NCBI GenBank assembly: GCA_001931875.2
Contig: MSJH02000479.1
Span: forward strand, 62,001-126,000
Length of the DNA stretch: 64,000 nt
Source: Byssochlamys sp. IMV 00236
Lineage: Eukaryota > Ascomycota > Eurotiomycetes > Eurotiales > Thermoascaceae
Direction of reading: 5' to 3'
This document shows, piece by piece, positions 1 to 11,348 of this stretch (position 1 is its first letter; every line of letters begins with the position of its first letter). The notes under the pieces were generated by a model. That model was not told the DNA's origin. It did no database searches and saw only the letters and a program-made list of their open reading frames with translations. A program made the translations under genes and the position numbers.

Positions 1-938
1 TTCTCTCTCGTCTATCTAACCACTCCTACATACATACATACATACATCTTCTCGCGGTCTTACCTATCCTCCGCAACCCCCCCTTATCATTCGTCCGATC
101 CGATCCCATCCGATCATCCTGTCGTCCTTTTTCTGATACCCTGCTGAATTGAATTTCTTTCTTCTCACTATTCATCTATCATCCATATTCCCTCTTTCCC
201 TTCACTGACGGGGGAAGATGTGGTGGGGTTTCTGGCTCCTTTCCTCTCTTCTTGTTGTATATCTTGAGATGCGAAAAGGGTGAAAGAAAATAGCGTTCGA
301 TCTTCAGATATTAATTATAAAGAACTTAGTTTATAGAGATGTGTTTTGCTACTAGAGGATATAGAGTTGTAATGTATTTATACTTGTAAGGACAGTAGAT
401 TTGTTTAGTAAGGTTGCTGGACAGAGGGTAGTTGGCTATGGGGGAGGAGGCAACATCTGATGGCGCAAACACAAAATTTTTGCAGGACATATCCCCTGCA
501 ACTCCATACCTTACAGGTTCTTTTTGTCGAGTACACAGGCTACAGGCTACAGCTTGATTTACTCTACGAAGCAGAATTCACGAATGCTTCCACATCAGTA
601 ATAGCAGGACTGCGAGATGAGTTTTGAAATGCATTCATGGGTATCTGCAAACTGGAAACCGTGTAAGAACCAAAGGAAACTGAACTGCCCGAGCTGACGT
701 GAAAATGTTTTTGCCATCGAGATGGATTCTTCTTTTCAGGTAACTCGGGACGGAACGCGAGGGAGCGTGCCGTCAATCTAAGCTAAATGTGCCATGACAG
801 TCATTAAGTGCCCATTTCCCATTTCCCCTTTAGTGGAGCTGAAAACAGAAAAAGACGCCTTTCAAAGTCACTGACTCCGAGTAGAGAAACAAGTTATTTT
901 ATTTTTTTTGAAGTGCTCAAATTCTAAGCGGGAATCGC
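1..938. other. Left-edge intergenic region, 3' of RPL8
   Basis: No gene is supported here. The first 200 bases are pyrimidine-rich and include a short (ACAT)n tract near 28-47, which could be untranslated sequence of a gene beyond the window edge. Bases 290-420 are AT-rich. The stretch just before 939 should hold the RPL8 3' UTR and polyadenylation site, as that gene ends at 939 on the minus strand. Short open frames here look like chance. Confidence 0.5.
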
Positions 939-2133
939 TTAGAGCTTGATGGCGTTCTCAACGGCCTTGCGCTTCTTCTCCTGGCGGGCGATGGACTTGG
1001 CACCGAGGATACCACCACCCCAGTGGCGGCGGTTCTCCTCGTACTTGTCGCTGTAGCCCTCCTTGATGGCAGTGACGAGCTTGGCGAACTCGCTCTTGTC
1101 CTCAGCGCGGGTCTCGGTGATGGCGAGGACGGCAGCGGTCTAGAAGAAAGCTGTTAGAAATGATCTGGAATATCTTACCCGAATAGAGGATGTATTTACC
1201 TTCTTGTGGACAACAGTTCCCAGACGGGCCTTGCCCTTGACGATGGCGTACGGGACACCCATCTTGCGGCAGAGGGCAGGGAGGAAGACGACGAGCTCAA
1301 TGGGGTCGACGTCGTGGGCGATCAGGACGAGAGAAGCCTTCTTGTTCTCAACGAGACCGACAACGTGGTTGAGACCGTACTTGACGGCGTAGGGCTTCTT
1401 GGAGACATCCTCCTTCTTCTTGCCCTCAGCGACGGCGGTGGCCTCCTGGAGGAGACGCTCCTTCTTCTCAGCCTTGGACTCGGGGCGGTACTTGTTGAGG
1501 AACTTGAAGGTCTGAGCAGCGGTGTTGCGGTCCAGAGTGTTCTGGAACTGAGCAATGGCCGGGGGAACCTTGAGGCGCATGTTCAGGATCTTCTTCTGGC
1601 GCTGCAGGCGGACATATTCGGGCCACTTGACGAAGCGGGACAGGTTGCGCTTGGGCTGGATGTCCTGGCCGATACCGAAGTTGCGGGGGCGCTTCTCGAT
1701 GAGAGGGCTCTGTGTCTTCGTTAGCACAGAAGTCCAGATGATAGGATTCATCGACGCAGATTAGTACATACCTTGGCGGCCTTCTTGCTAGCACCGGCCT
1801 TACCCTGGGGGTAGGGCGCGGGAGCGGCCTTCTTACCGGACTTAGGGGGCTATCATTGAGAAAAGAAGATGTCAGCGAACCGTGTTCACCAATTGTGGCA
1901 TCTTCTTTGAACTCTAGAGAGCGCATGAGAGAGTATTTCTACTACCCTCATGGCTCAAGCCAGATCATCACCGATGCACAAGCCATTTTCAGGACATGTG
2001 CAATCGGCGGAATTGCTTTCGAGACATTGTGACCGAATCTTGAACGATTCGGATACGGAAGTCTCACGACATCTCGCAGAGATCAAGAAGACTCCTCAAG
2101 AATCAAGTCGGAATTGTTTTAGCTTACCACCAT
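939..2133 (-). CDS. rpl8: 60S ribosomal protein L8 (eL8, L7Ae family)
   Basis: Structural protein of the large cytosolic ribosomal subunit. Four exons join in frame on the minus strand: 2133-2128, 1849-1772, 1709-1200 and 1139-939, giving 264 residues, the usual eL8 length. The N-terminal part is lysine/alanine/proline rich ([12 protein letters not shown]). A conserved block follows ([20 protein letters not shown]), then the L7Ae RNA-binding fold with [20 protein letters not shown] and KGKARLG. The protein ends in ENAIKL. The first coding exon is only ATGGTG, followed by a 278-nt intron with a GTAAGC donor; long first introns next to the start codon are common in fungal ribosomal protein genes. 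The exon sum is exactly 795 nt. The two-codon first exon is inferred from splice sites and frame; the rest is clear from homology. A GTCACGTG element lies about 155 bp upstream. Confidence 0.95.
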
Positions 2134-2564
2134 TGTTGTCGACTGATTGACCGCTGCGCTGGGGAACAGGACTGCAGAACGGAGGAAGGAAAAAAGAGGA
2201 GCGGAAGTGCACAAGATATAGAAGTTCGCGCCGGTGCAAACTGTGGGCCGCGCTAACAGTGCGGGAATCAAGCGAGCCGGGTTGGTCACGTGTATTGAAT
2301 TAGGGCAATACCCTATCTCGGTCTAGGTTCGCCGGGTTCGGAGCCTCAGGCATCATCTTCGAGATATTTACTATGCATATCTACCAATTCAGTGACAGAA
2401 CCGTTTCTATATCAGAACATAAAATAAAAGCTCTATCTTCCAAAATAGCGTCATATTACTCCATACATGCATAGAACGCCAAAATGCAACCCATATATCA
2501 TAACCTCAGCAAAGAAAATATGGTTAGCGACCTTTCACGACAAACCAGGGTATATTATTCATAT
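2134..2564. other. Intergenic: RPL8 promoter and AP-3 sigma 3' end
   Basis: This 431-bp gap separates two tandem minus-strand genes. It should contain the RPL8 5' UTR and promoter, including the GTCACGTG site annotated separately. The part near 2360-2470 is AT-rich and probably covers the AP-3 sigma 3' UTR. No coding signal was seen. Confidence 0.6.
2285..2292. promoter_or_regulatory. GTCACGTG (Cbf1-type E-box) upstream of RPL8
   Basis: A perfect GTCACGTG octamer lies 152-159 bp upstream of the RPL8 start codon. Cbf1-type bHLH proteins bind RTCACRTG, and Cbf1 is a known regulator of ribosomal protein genes in some ascomycetes such as Candida albicans. A second copy sits upstream of RPL31 in this window. 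Function here is inferred from motif and position only. Confidence 0.4.
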
Positions 2565-3212
2565 TCAGCGCCATGCTCCCAGACCCGGCAGTCCCGTCCG
2601 TCCAACAGTGCTCGCAGCCTCCACAGCTCTCCGTTTTCCTTTATTTCCCTCCTGACTTCGTACGCCCGCGACGATCTTTTCCAGGTTGGTCTCGACCACC
2701 ACTCCTCCGACAATCATCTCACTCAGAGTAGCGTGCATCGTCTCAAAGCCGAATATGAGGTCTAGCTCGCAGACGTTCTCGAAGAGGCGGTCCAGCGCCT
2801 CGACAAACACCTGGATGAGATCGATCAACGCAAGCGGTGATTCGGTAGATGTAGAGATCATGATGAAAGACAAAGTGGCATAAGTGCGGTAGGTGATCTG
2901 GGTCGGAGCATCGGAGGGGCCACTTGCAGCGCTGGAACGAGCGCCCTGAGAAAGCAAGGGAGGCAGAGGGAGAAAATTGCAGGCTGTCGAGGGACGCTGG
3001 GAGACCAAGTCGTAGATTTGCGCAATCAGGGATTGTTGCATCTGGGTGTCCTACGCGCGTGTGCGGTTAGCAGGAAAGCAAGAATGCGCAGACGCCAGGA
3101 AATCACAGAGATAGATAAGATGGCTGGGAAAAGAGATGCTCACAATCTGGGTATAGAACTTGGTCAGGCGTGGTTGCCCATTATTGTTGAAGACGAGGAC
3201 AGCGTTGATCAT
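2565..3212 (-). CDS. aps3: AP-3 adaptor complex sigma subunit
   Basis: Small subunit of the AP-3 adaptor, which sorts cargo from the Golgi/endosome directly to the vacuole. Two exons, 3212-3144 and 3050-2565, join in phase 0 across a 93-nt intron (donor GTGAGC, acceptor TAG) and give 184 residues. The N-terminus is the diagnostic sigma-adaptin start (MINAVLVFNNNGQPRLTKFY), and the second exon continues with DTQMQQSLIAQIYDLVSQRP. The core strand and helix segment (YRTYATLSFIMI, then ESPLALIDLIQVFVEALDRL) and the FENVCELDLIFGFE block are typical of clathrin-adaptor small chains. The C-terminal tail after about residue 150 is divergent and glycine/arginine rich, as is usual in filamentous fungi. 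The start codon faces the EngB-type gene across about 330 bp. Confidence 0.93.
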
Positions 3213-3539
3213 GCTTGCGAAACTGGGAGTAACCGGGGAAAGATACAGTCAGGTACAATGATCTCGAAAACGTTCAATCGCTTCTGTGCCGCTCAAACCT
3301 GCCAGTGCAGAGGGCGCTTCAATAACAATCCGGTGCTGGAGCTCTTATCAGAGTTGATGCGGCGGGGTCAGTCGGGGACGGAGATCGCGGCGGAAGTTCA
3401 ACGTGTTTGGCTCCACCTGAGCTTTGCTTCAGGCGGAGGTACTGTACTTAGAAAATCTGGAGAAACCCAAGATCTAGATTTTGATTACTCCCTACTCATT
3501 ACATTCCCTCTCTATACAAAGGTTGTCTGTCACTACTGG
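3213..3539. promoter_or_regulatory. Divergent promoter region, AP-3 sigma / EngB GTPase
   Basis: The two genes are transcribed away from each other with only 327 bp between start codons, so both promoters must lie here. The frame of the GTPase stays open across this region on the plus strand, but no ATG-initiated homologous sequence extends into it, so it is treated as non-coding. No TATA or CCAAT element was recognised with confidence. Confidence 0.5.
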
Positions 3540-4595
3540 ATGAACCAGCCCGCTATAATGAATAAACCCGTTATTTGCAAATTCTGTCTGCGTCGGACAC
3601 CGCAATACCTCTCCGCGCGGCGATTCTCGTCCGCAATCGCCCCGAACAGCGATCCTACGACCCCGACGAAGATACCTCTTCGCGACCTTTCTGCCTCCGA
3701 TCTTTCTTATTACTGGGATACACCCGCGCCCAATGCCTCTCAACTCGCTTACGCGGAAAAATTCTTCGCTCCATCGCGACACGGGCCGATCAAGCTATGG
3801 TCAGCTGCGAAATTCCGAACCACGCCTCTCTCGTCGATAGAGCCTGAAGTAGCCTTTCTCGGACGATCGAATGTTGGCAAGAGCTCGCTGTTGAATGCAG
3901 TAATGGGTAGGGAAATGTGCTGGACGTCTTCCAAACCAGGACGAACGAGAGAAATGAACGCGTTCGGTATCGGAGGTACGAAGGGCGGAGAATCGAAAAT
4001 TGTCTTGCTCGACATGCCCGGCTATGGCAAGGCTAGTAGAGAGGAATGGGGGACGGAAATTATGAAATATCTTAAAGAAAGGAAACAGTACGGAACCGCT
4101 ATCTGGGTCCCGACGCAAAATGCCCCGTCTTGTGCTAATGTATACCAACTCGATCTATTTAGACTTCGACGAGCTTTCCTCTTGATCGACAGCGCGCATG
4201 GCCTGAAGAAGATCGATGAGGACCTCCTGATGCTATTCAGACGATACGCTATTCCCCACCAGATCGTCGTATCCAAGGTCGATAAGTTCCTATTCAAGAA
4301 CAAGAAACAGGCAAAAAGCGGAGTGGCACCGGCGAATATTATGAAGTTGCAGGAGACGCTTCACAATCTGAGACCGCTGGTCCAACCTGACGGTCGATTG
4401 GAAGGTCCGGGAGCACTGGGTGAAATCGTGACTTGCAGTGGAGAGACTTCGATAGGACCAGGTCAGAAGTTAGGTGTCAACGCGCTGCGTTGGGCTATTT
4501 TATCCGCTGCTGGGTTTGATGGCAATGTGGAAGCGAGGCGAGAGATCATCCCGCAGGGAGCATCAATCGAAGAACGAGCACAATCTGGGCCGTGA
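3540..4595 (+). CDS. EngB/YihA-type GTPase, probably mitochondrial (Mrx8-like)
   Basis: TRAFAC-class GTPase of the EngB/YihA family, which assists large-subunit ribosome assembly; the fungal member acts in mitochondria. Two exons, 3540-4087 and 4163-4595, give 326 residues; an in-frame ATG at 3558 would give 320. Nucleotide-binding motifs are intact: G1 GRSNVGKS near residue 108, G2 threonine in PGRTRE, G3 DMPGYG near 157, G4 SKVDK near 220, and a G5-like TCSGE. The first 50 or so residues are rich in arginine and serine with few acidic residues, as in a mitochondrial presequence, and include CKFC. The 75-nt intron at 4088-4162 has no stop and keeps frame, so a simple ORF search reads through it; removal restores the conserved RKQLRRAFLLIDS block. 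The gene is divergent from AP-3 sigma. Confidence 0.92.
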   Translation: MNQPAIMNKPVICKFCLRRTPQYLSARRFSSAIAPNSDPTTPTKIPLRDLSASDLSYYWDTPAPNASQLAYAEKFFAPSRHGPIKLWSAAKFRTTPLSSIEPEVAFLGRSNVGKSSLLNAVMGREMCWTSSKPGRTREMNAFGIGGTKGGESKIVLLDMPGYGKASREEWGTEIMKYLKERKQYGTAIWVPTQNAPSCANVYQLDLFRLRRAFLLIDSAHGLKKIDEDLLMLFRRYAIPHQIVVSKVDKFLFKNKKQAKSGVAPANIMKLQETLHNLRPLVQPDGRLEGPGALGEIVTCSGETSIGPGQKLGVNALRWAILSAAGFDGNVEARREIIPQGASIEERAQSGP

Positions 4596-5626
4596 ATATT
4601 TGTCTTGCGGTAGAGAATGGAACTCTACATCATAGGCCTTCCCACCCTACTGAAGCTAGCATAACAAACGCGAAGGACGCCTAAACACTAAAGCGCCGAG
4701 GTAAGATAACCGCCCTTCGCTTTTGCTCCCCATTCCTGTTTTAAATATGCTAACTGCGTATGCCAGTCTCCCGTTGTCCAGCATGGCCCGGCGACAAGGA
4801 AGTCGGGTAAGCGCAAAGGATGTATATTCCTGCCATCCTACTCGATCAGGGAAACGCTCGTGTTCCACTCAATGCGATTGATAGCATCTAGATCTCTCGT
4901 CTCCAAACTCTAGATGCAAGTGCATAGGATCGATAAGCAGAGCTCCTATACAGATCTCGACTGCTGAGACTCATCTAGTTGATCTAGTCTCATGACTGCA
5001 TTATTCGGGAATCGAAAGGCTCGATATCACTACATGCATCAAGTCGGGAGCTCATATAGATATATCGGGAAGAGGCCAACATCATCATAATCATCAACCA
5101 CATACTACCAGCTTCCCCGAAAATATGTATACTTAATTTACTGTCCTCAAGGAGAGGATATACAGTGTACATAACCATATGATAGGGGTTACGAATAATG
5201 CCAAGTCAATCAGGAACATATCAACTTCCTAGCTAATTCCATCCATCATTAAGAATCCATTAATAGACATGTCTGAGCTAGCAACTAGCTGAAGGGGCAA
5301 CATTGCGAGAAAGAAGAAGCCGCCCATACCCAAAGACGAAGTCCAGGAAAAGTACATGACAGGTAATCAAGTGTAACGGGGCTTTCATGTGCGTCTAGGA
5401 AAATCTAGCCCGTCTGGTGCACCGCGCAGCTGTATTCACGGGTGCTGCGGATCCATCAAGAATTACAACGGGCGAATTATGAGTGCATACAACGAAGGGA
5501 AAACACGTCCAAGTAAACGCCGGGCCCCGTGGTATCTCCCTTAGGCGTCGAGCCTGAATATGAAAAAGCGGAACAACTTCAAATACAGGAAAGAAAATTG
5601 AAGTGCTGTGATGCTCATCACCGTAC
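4596..5626. other. Intergenic between convergent EngB and Ris1-like genes
   Basis: About 1 kb between two gene 3' ends. It is AT-rich with several TCTAGA-like and TAGATC-like words around 4885-4995. It should hold both 3' UTRs. No coding or RNA signal was recognised. Confidence 0.5.
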
Positions 5627-8600
5627 TTAGGTTTGGATGCCCTAGGAAAGTTAGTCGACCGTATGAAAAGGCAGAACAGTGAGAGAACTTACAAAGAGGT
5701 ACGCTAACTCTCTTGTTCCGAGTCGAGATACGTTCTTGCTCGCGTTCTCATCAAGAGCACCCTCAATGAGCTCTCGCTTCTTCTCCTGAAGCGCGATAAT
5801 GCGGTCCTCGACCGTGTTCTTGACGAGCACGCGATGGACGCGCACTTCGCGCATTTGACCGATACGGTGTGCGCGGTCGATCGCCTGCTCTTCAATATAC
5901 GGGTTCCAGAACGGGTCGAAGATGATAACCTGAGAGGCTGCCACAAGGTTGAGACCAGAGTTGCCAGCTTTCAGGGACACCAACAGTACCCTGCAGTCTG
6001 GGTTGTCGGTGAAGTCAATGACCGCACTGTTGCGTTCAGCTGGTTTCATGCTACCGTCGTAGCGGTGGTATCGCCATCCCTTACGCATGATCGGGACTTC
6101 AAGCAGGTCAAGAAGCGAAGTGAACTGACTGAAGATGATCGTCTTTTCTCCTTCGTTGCGGCTCTCAGTCTGCTCCAAGATTTCCATGGTCTTTTCGATC
6201 TTTGCACTAGTCACCCAGGTTTTCTCGAGACGGCGAAGGTACTTGCGCTTCGCTTTGGCATTCTTCATGCCTTCTTTCTTGAGCTCTGCCAAGGTTCGTT
6301 TTTGTCCGCGAGCACGCTTCGCTTTACCTTTACCCTTGGTTTTCTTCGTTTTCGAATTGCCCTCACTGTACTCTTCATCGTCAACGATGAAGCGAGAAAG
6401 ACTGCCATTATCATCCTCATCACTATCATCGTCGCTATCAGTGTCTTCTTCTTCCACATTATCCTTCCCCTGGGCTTCACCTTCAGCGGTTTCACCTCCC
6501 TCCTCCGGATAGTGAACCTTTCTGAAGGAGACATGGTCTGTGACTTTCTTCGGATCGACCTTGGCACGGCAGTTTGGACATTTGACTTCAACAGACCCGT
6601 CGTGACCCAGCCGCACAGCTAAAGCTGGGTCAGAAATCCTCGCGAAGCACTCAGCGCATGTGCTGTGTCCACAAGGGAAGAAAATGATTGGATTCTCAAC
6701 TGCGTCGATGCACACCGGACATTCCAGATTGTCATTCTCCTTTAGTCTGATCACGACTTCCTGACTGAACACCTTGGCGTTAGCGATAAGGTCGAGTTCT
6801 TCCGTGCTCGCGTTGACATCCACGCTGAAATCGCTAAGTAGATGTGGATGGCAGCAAGCTTGCCGCAGTCGGAGAAGCAGCACAAGAACGTTGGAGTAAT
6901 TGCGGCCGACGCTTCCTGCTTTGAGATACTTGTTGAACTGGAGTTGGGTCTTTGTCTCCAAAGCCTGGTACAGCTCCTGTTCATCGTCGCTAAATACGGC
7001 ATGAACCTCCTCAGTAATGCGTGGCGGCAGCTGCAAAATGGGCTTGCCATTAATCTCTGAAGTCTTGGTTCGGCGGAGAAGAACAGCTTTCAACAGCACT
7101 TGCAGCTGCTGCATCGCTTTGTCCTGGACGCTGGTGATGGAGCTCTTAAGAGGACGCGTGAACACTGCATTGAACCTCTCCAATTCGCAGTAAGGACGGA
7201 TACGGAGAAACCTGAGCAAAGAATGCAGTTCGCCCACATTGTTCATCATCGGAGTACCGCTCATGCACCATCGATAGATCGAGTCGATGCAACAGGACGC
7301 CAGAGCTGCCTTTGTGTTCCGATTCTTGATACATTGGGCCTCGTCGATGACTGTACGGTACCACTTGCTTCCAGGTCCGAGTATAGGCAGACTATAAGTT
7401 TCATGAGAGATATTCCCATTCCGACGTTTTCTCTCCTTCCACTCTTCCCGGCGCTTGAATTCAGAAGCTAATGTTCCAAACGTGGTGAGAACGACATCGT
7501 ACTTCTTCAGGTCTTTATATTTGACAGCTCGCTTGTCACCGTGAAGCACGTATATGGACCGCTGAAACTTTCCAGGCCTGAGCATTCTTTCGATCTCCCG
7601 CTTCCACTGATGCATCAGAGCCACGGGGGCAATGATCAGCGTTGTCTTTCGTTCGGGGTCGGTAGAAGGCCGCGAGACGATAAGAGCAAGAGCTTGGATG
7701 GTCTTGCCCAAGCCCATATCATCGGCAAGAATCCCTCCCTTTTGCTCACTCTCTTCCATAGACTTCATCCATGCAAGACCTAGTTTTTGGTGTTCCATCA
7801 AGGGGTATTTCAAAGCTTCCGGAGTTCCTTCCTGTCCCGACATAGCGAGTTCCATGTCTGGTCTAATAGTCTCCAATAGCTGCTTGATTTCTTCTGTCGT
7901 CTTCTTCGGATCCGAGGAAATGTCATCATACAGGTCCCGATACCTGTCCCTCAGATAATCATATTCATCGTCGCGGCCAAAGCCTGAAAAAGTGGAGACC
8001 AGATCTCCGTAATACTGGCCGAAACTGTTGGACGAGGAAGGGCCAGAGAAGCTATTATACATTTGGCTTCCATTGTCGAATACTTTCTTCTTCGTCTCGT
8101 TGAGTCGCGCCATAGTATTTTGGAGGACGTTAGGTCCATACCAGCTGTTGCTGTTCCGAGGAGCAGCTGTGTTCATATCACCATATACGTACTGTGGATT
8201 GACATAGCCATTAGAGCTGCCTAGAATTCCTGGATCTCTGTGCTGTCCGGCGTTCCACGAGTACGAAGGATGGTTTCCAGAATTCTTGAGAAAGTTATAG
8301 TTGTGCAAAGAATCCGGCGGACGGTATGTCTGTCTGGCGCTGCGTTCGAAGTCTCGAGGTGTTATCTCTGCAATATCACTATCGCTACTGTCGAGCTGGG
8401 AAGCCGACGGAGGGCGCCGGGCCAACGTCTCATCTTTTGCGATGGACTCTCTCGGCTGTCTGCTCGCAGAAGCAGCACCAACTTGATGCGACCTTGGGGC
8501 GAAGAAATCTGTCGGACCAAAACTAGGCAGCTCTCGTCGAGTGTCATGTCCCACAAGGCTCTGGTTGCGCGGAGGGGGCATTGCTAAGGAATCAAGCGTG

Positions 8601-9373
8601 GCATGGCTGGGGGCGGGTGAACTCGAGGCCGTTGGGTGCTGTGGCCCATCAACCCATCCTTCTTGCAATTTCCTGGCCAGTTCTTCATCCCGACGTTCCT
8701 GCTCCCTTCGTTGTTCGAGCCACTTCTCTGCCTCCTGCTGGTGTCGCTGCATGTCATGAAAGGTATCTAGGCTGTCAAGACCCAGTAACTGTTGGAGTTC
8801 ACTACTGGCTTCCAAGGCATCGCTAGATTTAGCAGCTTCCCCGAAACCGGCAGAGGAAACGCTTGAAGCCGTCGGAGTCGATGAGACAGAACGTGGATAC
8901 ATCGGGGTATTCCGCTTTGAGGCTGGCTCCGAAGTCTCTCCCATATATCCAGCATCAACATCTTCATACTGGCGTTTGCGTGTCGGCAAAGGTTGCAAAA
9001 AGCGAGACGTATCTGGATAGGGCACATGTCCACGAGATTGAGATGATGCGGAATTGCTTGAGTTGGCGATAGACGTCTGCTGCGACCCGCCCCATCTTGG
9101 GATGCTGGACGAGTCTGCTGGCCTCTCGTCCAAAGGGCCATCCAGCTGCGATGGCCCATGCGATGATCTCGAGGGCGCTGCTGACGACGAACGAGGACGG
9201 TCTCCACGCAGGCGCGCCACCTGCTGTTCCAGTTTCTTGATGGCTTCCATCAATTCTTCTTTGCTCTCGATATCATCAGGCTGTGATTCCTCGAGACTTT
9301 GCAGCAGGACGTGGTGCAGCGAGAGATCTTCGAGGAGGTCCTCCATGGCGGCATCACCGGAGGAGGCAGCCAT
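5627..9373 (-). CDS. SNF2-family ATPase with RING finger (Ris1/Uls1-like)
   Basis: Swi2/Snf2 translocase of the Rad5/16 subgroup with an embedded RING finger. Yeast Uls1/Ris1 is a SUMO-targeted ubiquitin ligase-type protein acting in the nucleus on genome stability and silencing. The main exon is 9373-5693; a short last exon (5641-5627, GIQT-stop) follows after a GTAAGT donor, giving 1231 residues. The N-terminal 450 residues are low complexity with a hydrophobic/acidic SIM-like SDIAEI. Walker A is DDMGLGKT near 550-558 and the DEAQ box is near 674. The C3HC4 RING (ECPVC to CPNCRAK) spans about 883-935, between the two helicase lobes as in this subgroup. Helicase lobe 2 contains IIFSQF and DRAHRIGQ near 1163. 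An acidic stretch around 950-1000 follows the RING. Membership in the family is clear; orthology to Uls1 rather than another RING-SNF2 protein is likely but not proven. Confidence 0.92.
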
Positions 9374-11348
9374 GATTTTTGTATCTTCCTGGTGAGGCTA
9401 GGTTGTAGGTAACTCCAACGTTGGTGTGCTCAGCAGGCGTAACGCGGTCTAGCCAACACCTCCAGGGTGAGCAACACCGTCGAACAGAGAGGGGCCGATT
9501 TACCTGTTTGTACCCTGCAAGGCGTACCGCGGGTGCAAAGGTCGAGCCTCTGTTTTTTTCCCGCGCAGGTTCGACCTCAGCCTTACGACAGCCTGAATCG
9601 GTTGCGGGCGGCAGCTGAAAGCTGCTGATTTTCTGTTGGATCAAAGTTAAGCTTGAGAGGCTCGCGATAACCAAATGGAATTTGCGGCTAAGTCAATCAG
9701 TTGGGTTTGGCCACGCGGGCGATCCGCGGGCTGGACCTGCTAAGTAGCAGAGCCTCACTCCGCCAGGAACACAGAACCACCGATGATTCTAGTGAAATAT
9801 GGCAGACATTAGGGAAGTAATGCACAGCTGGATGGGGAAAAGAATACGAGTGCAGAATAGGAAGATGGTCAATGAAGGACCAAAACTGGTGTGTCGCAGA
9901 CGGTGGGTGCGTTGAGTGGGAGAAGTGAAGGTGGCAAGTGTAGGCTTTTTTTCTTCTCTCTGGGCGCCATGGCGATGGAGGAAGAGAAGAAAAAGGATTT
10001 CAAATCATACATGGCCGAGGCAGAAAAATTTCTTCTTCTGCATACGGTTAATAGGGCGATTCACTATGTGCGACATGCTGGAGGAGTTGGCAGTTGCCGG
10101 AATGTCTATTCCTTCGAGATATAATACTGATTAACTATTCAGGCATCTCTATATAGCACACTTACAAGTTGCATTGAGCATCCAGTTCAGTGCATATATA
10201 TATGTTACTTGCTTTATGCTATGTGTTTATCCAAACAACCCAACAAAGCACGTTGGCACATCTTTAGAAGCAAAGAACCAGGCGTGTCATGTCACGCTTT
10301 CGTCCAATCTCATCTCAATGTTACTTCTGCCCTTCAGACGAAGATCCTCACATTTATAACACTGCCAGACAACACTGTAATTAAGCTTATTCCTGCTCCA
10401 TAAATTATGCAACTTGACCCAAGTCGATAATCAAGAGTTCTATGGTACAGAGTACTATGGTATAGTTACGCGATAGAACGGTCTGACACGCGCGAGCGCG
10501 TCTATAAGTACGCGTTTTCTCGACGCGGCACTGAAAAGAGTCTTAAATGGCTTCGAAAATCTCCGGACTTGTCGAGCCTATCAAACTCACCACTGGCCAT
10601 CTGCTCGTCCACGCCAAGTCGATACATACGCGCCGGCCACAGACACTGGACACCTGCATCTGCTGCCAAGACGATCCGGGGGATGTTTCGAAACATGGGA
10701 TCCCCTCTAGTCTATCGCAGTGATACTCGCAGATAGCGGCCAAAAATGAGGGGCAGACTCAACGTTCCCAACGTCTTTTCGACCTTCGCCTTGTCCCGAG
10801 TGCTCTCTGGCCATTCATCACGTCGGGACCGTCTCGTTACGACCGTGATCGCCCCCGTGTGGCTCTACTGCACGTCTACAGTTTCTCGCGGACTCGATGC
10901 TGAGATCGACCGCTGCGAGCGAATACTTTTGTTTCTTTAGCTAAAATGTGAGTCACAAGAGGTAAGAGGATCTTTGACTGGCTGAGAAGTCGAAAAATCG
11001 GTCTCTGTTCGGAGCGTTCTGGAATACATGCTGCAGACTACAGTAGGTTTATTTATGGCCTGCGTGTGGCCTCACGTTTCTTCCGCTGTGCAAAAGGAAT
11101 GCTCTGAATAATACTATTATCGTCTCTTTTTGGATTGAAAGTACAGGAAATACATTTTACTTTCTATCATTATTGAACGTAAAGCTTGTGCATATTATTA
11201 CGTCTTGTCCAGTGGCTCCTGTACATATATCATCTGTCCGCTGTTGAATACCCTTTCTTACTGGTGCAATCTACTGTTCCATTTCTGCCTCAAGTCAGCA
11301 CGAGTCAAATCAATCCCACGTGCTCGGCCGCAATGAGAACTTGTCACG
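9374..11348. other. Intergenic with divergent promoters and a possible coding relic
   Basis: About 2 kb separates the Ris1-like start from the F-box-like start, so both promoters lie here. The only internal structure noted is a minus-strand relic around 10502-10880, listed separately. Bases 10990-11300 are AT-rich and contain no gene that I can support. Confidence 0.5.
10502..10880 (-). pseudogene. Possible decayed coding fragment, family unknown
   Basis: On the minus strand one frame reads protein-like sequence for about 125 codons with a single TAG at 10714-10712. Upstream of the stop it reads RDEWPESTRDKAKVEKTLGT; downstream it reads FRNIPRIVLAADAGVQ and then GVDEQMASGEFDRLDKSGDF. The composition resembles real protein rather than random translation, and the stop falls inside it. 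I do not recognise the family, and there is no start codon or splice context. It may equally be chance. Confidence 0.2.

Noticed and set aside
1872..1971. C/D snoRNA in RPL8 intron 1 (GTGATGA ... CTGA, 100 nt, minus strand)
   Set aside because: The boxes are perfect, but the flanking bases (CATCG before the C box, CATC after the D box) cannot form the terminal stem.
3018..3539. N-terminal extension of the EngB-type GTPase by an open upstream frame
   Set aside because: It would overlap the AP-3 sigma first exon and intron, and the sequence has no homology; the presequence-like start at 3540 or 3558 fits better.
5651..5692. C-terminal extension of the Ris1-like protein into the last intron
   Set aside because: A GTAAGT donor at 5692 and a CCTAG acceptor give a short last exon, and the extension has no conserved character.
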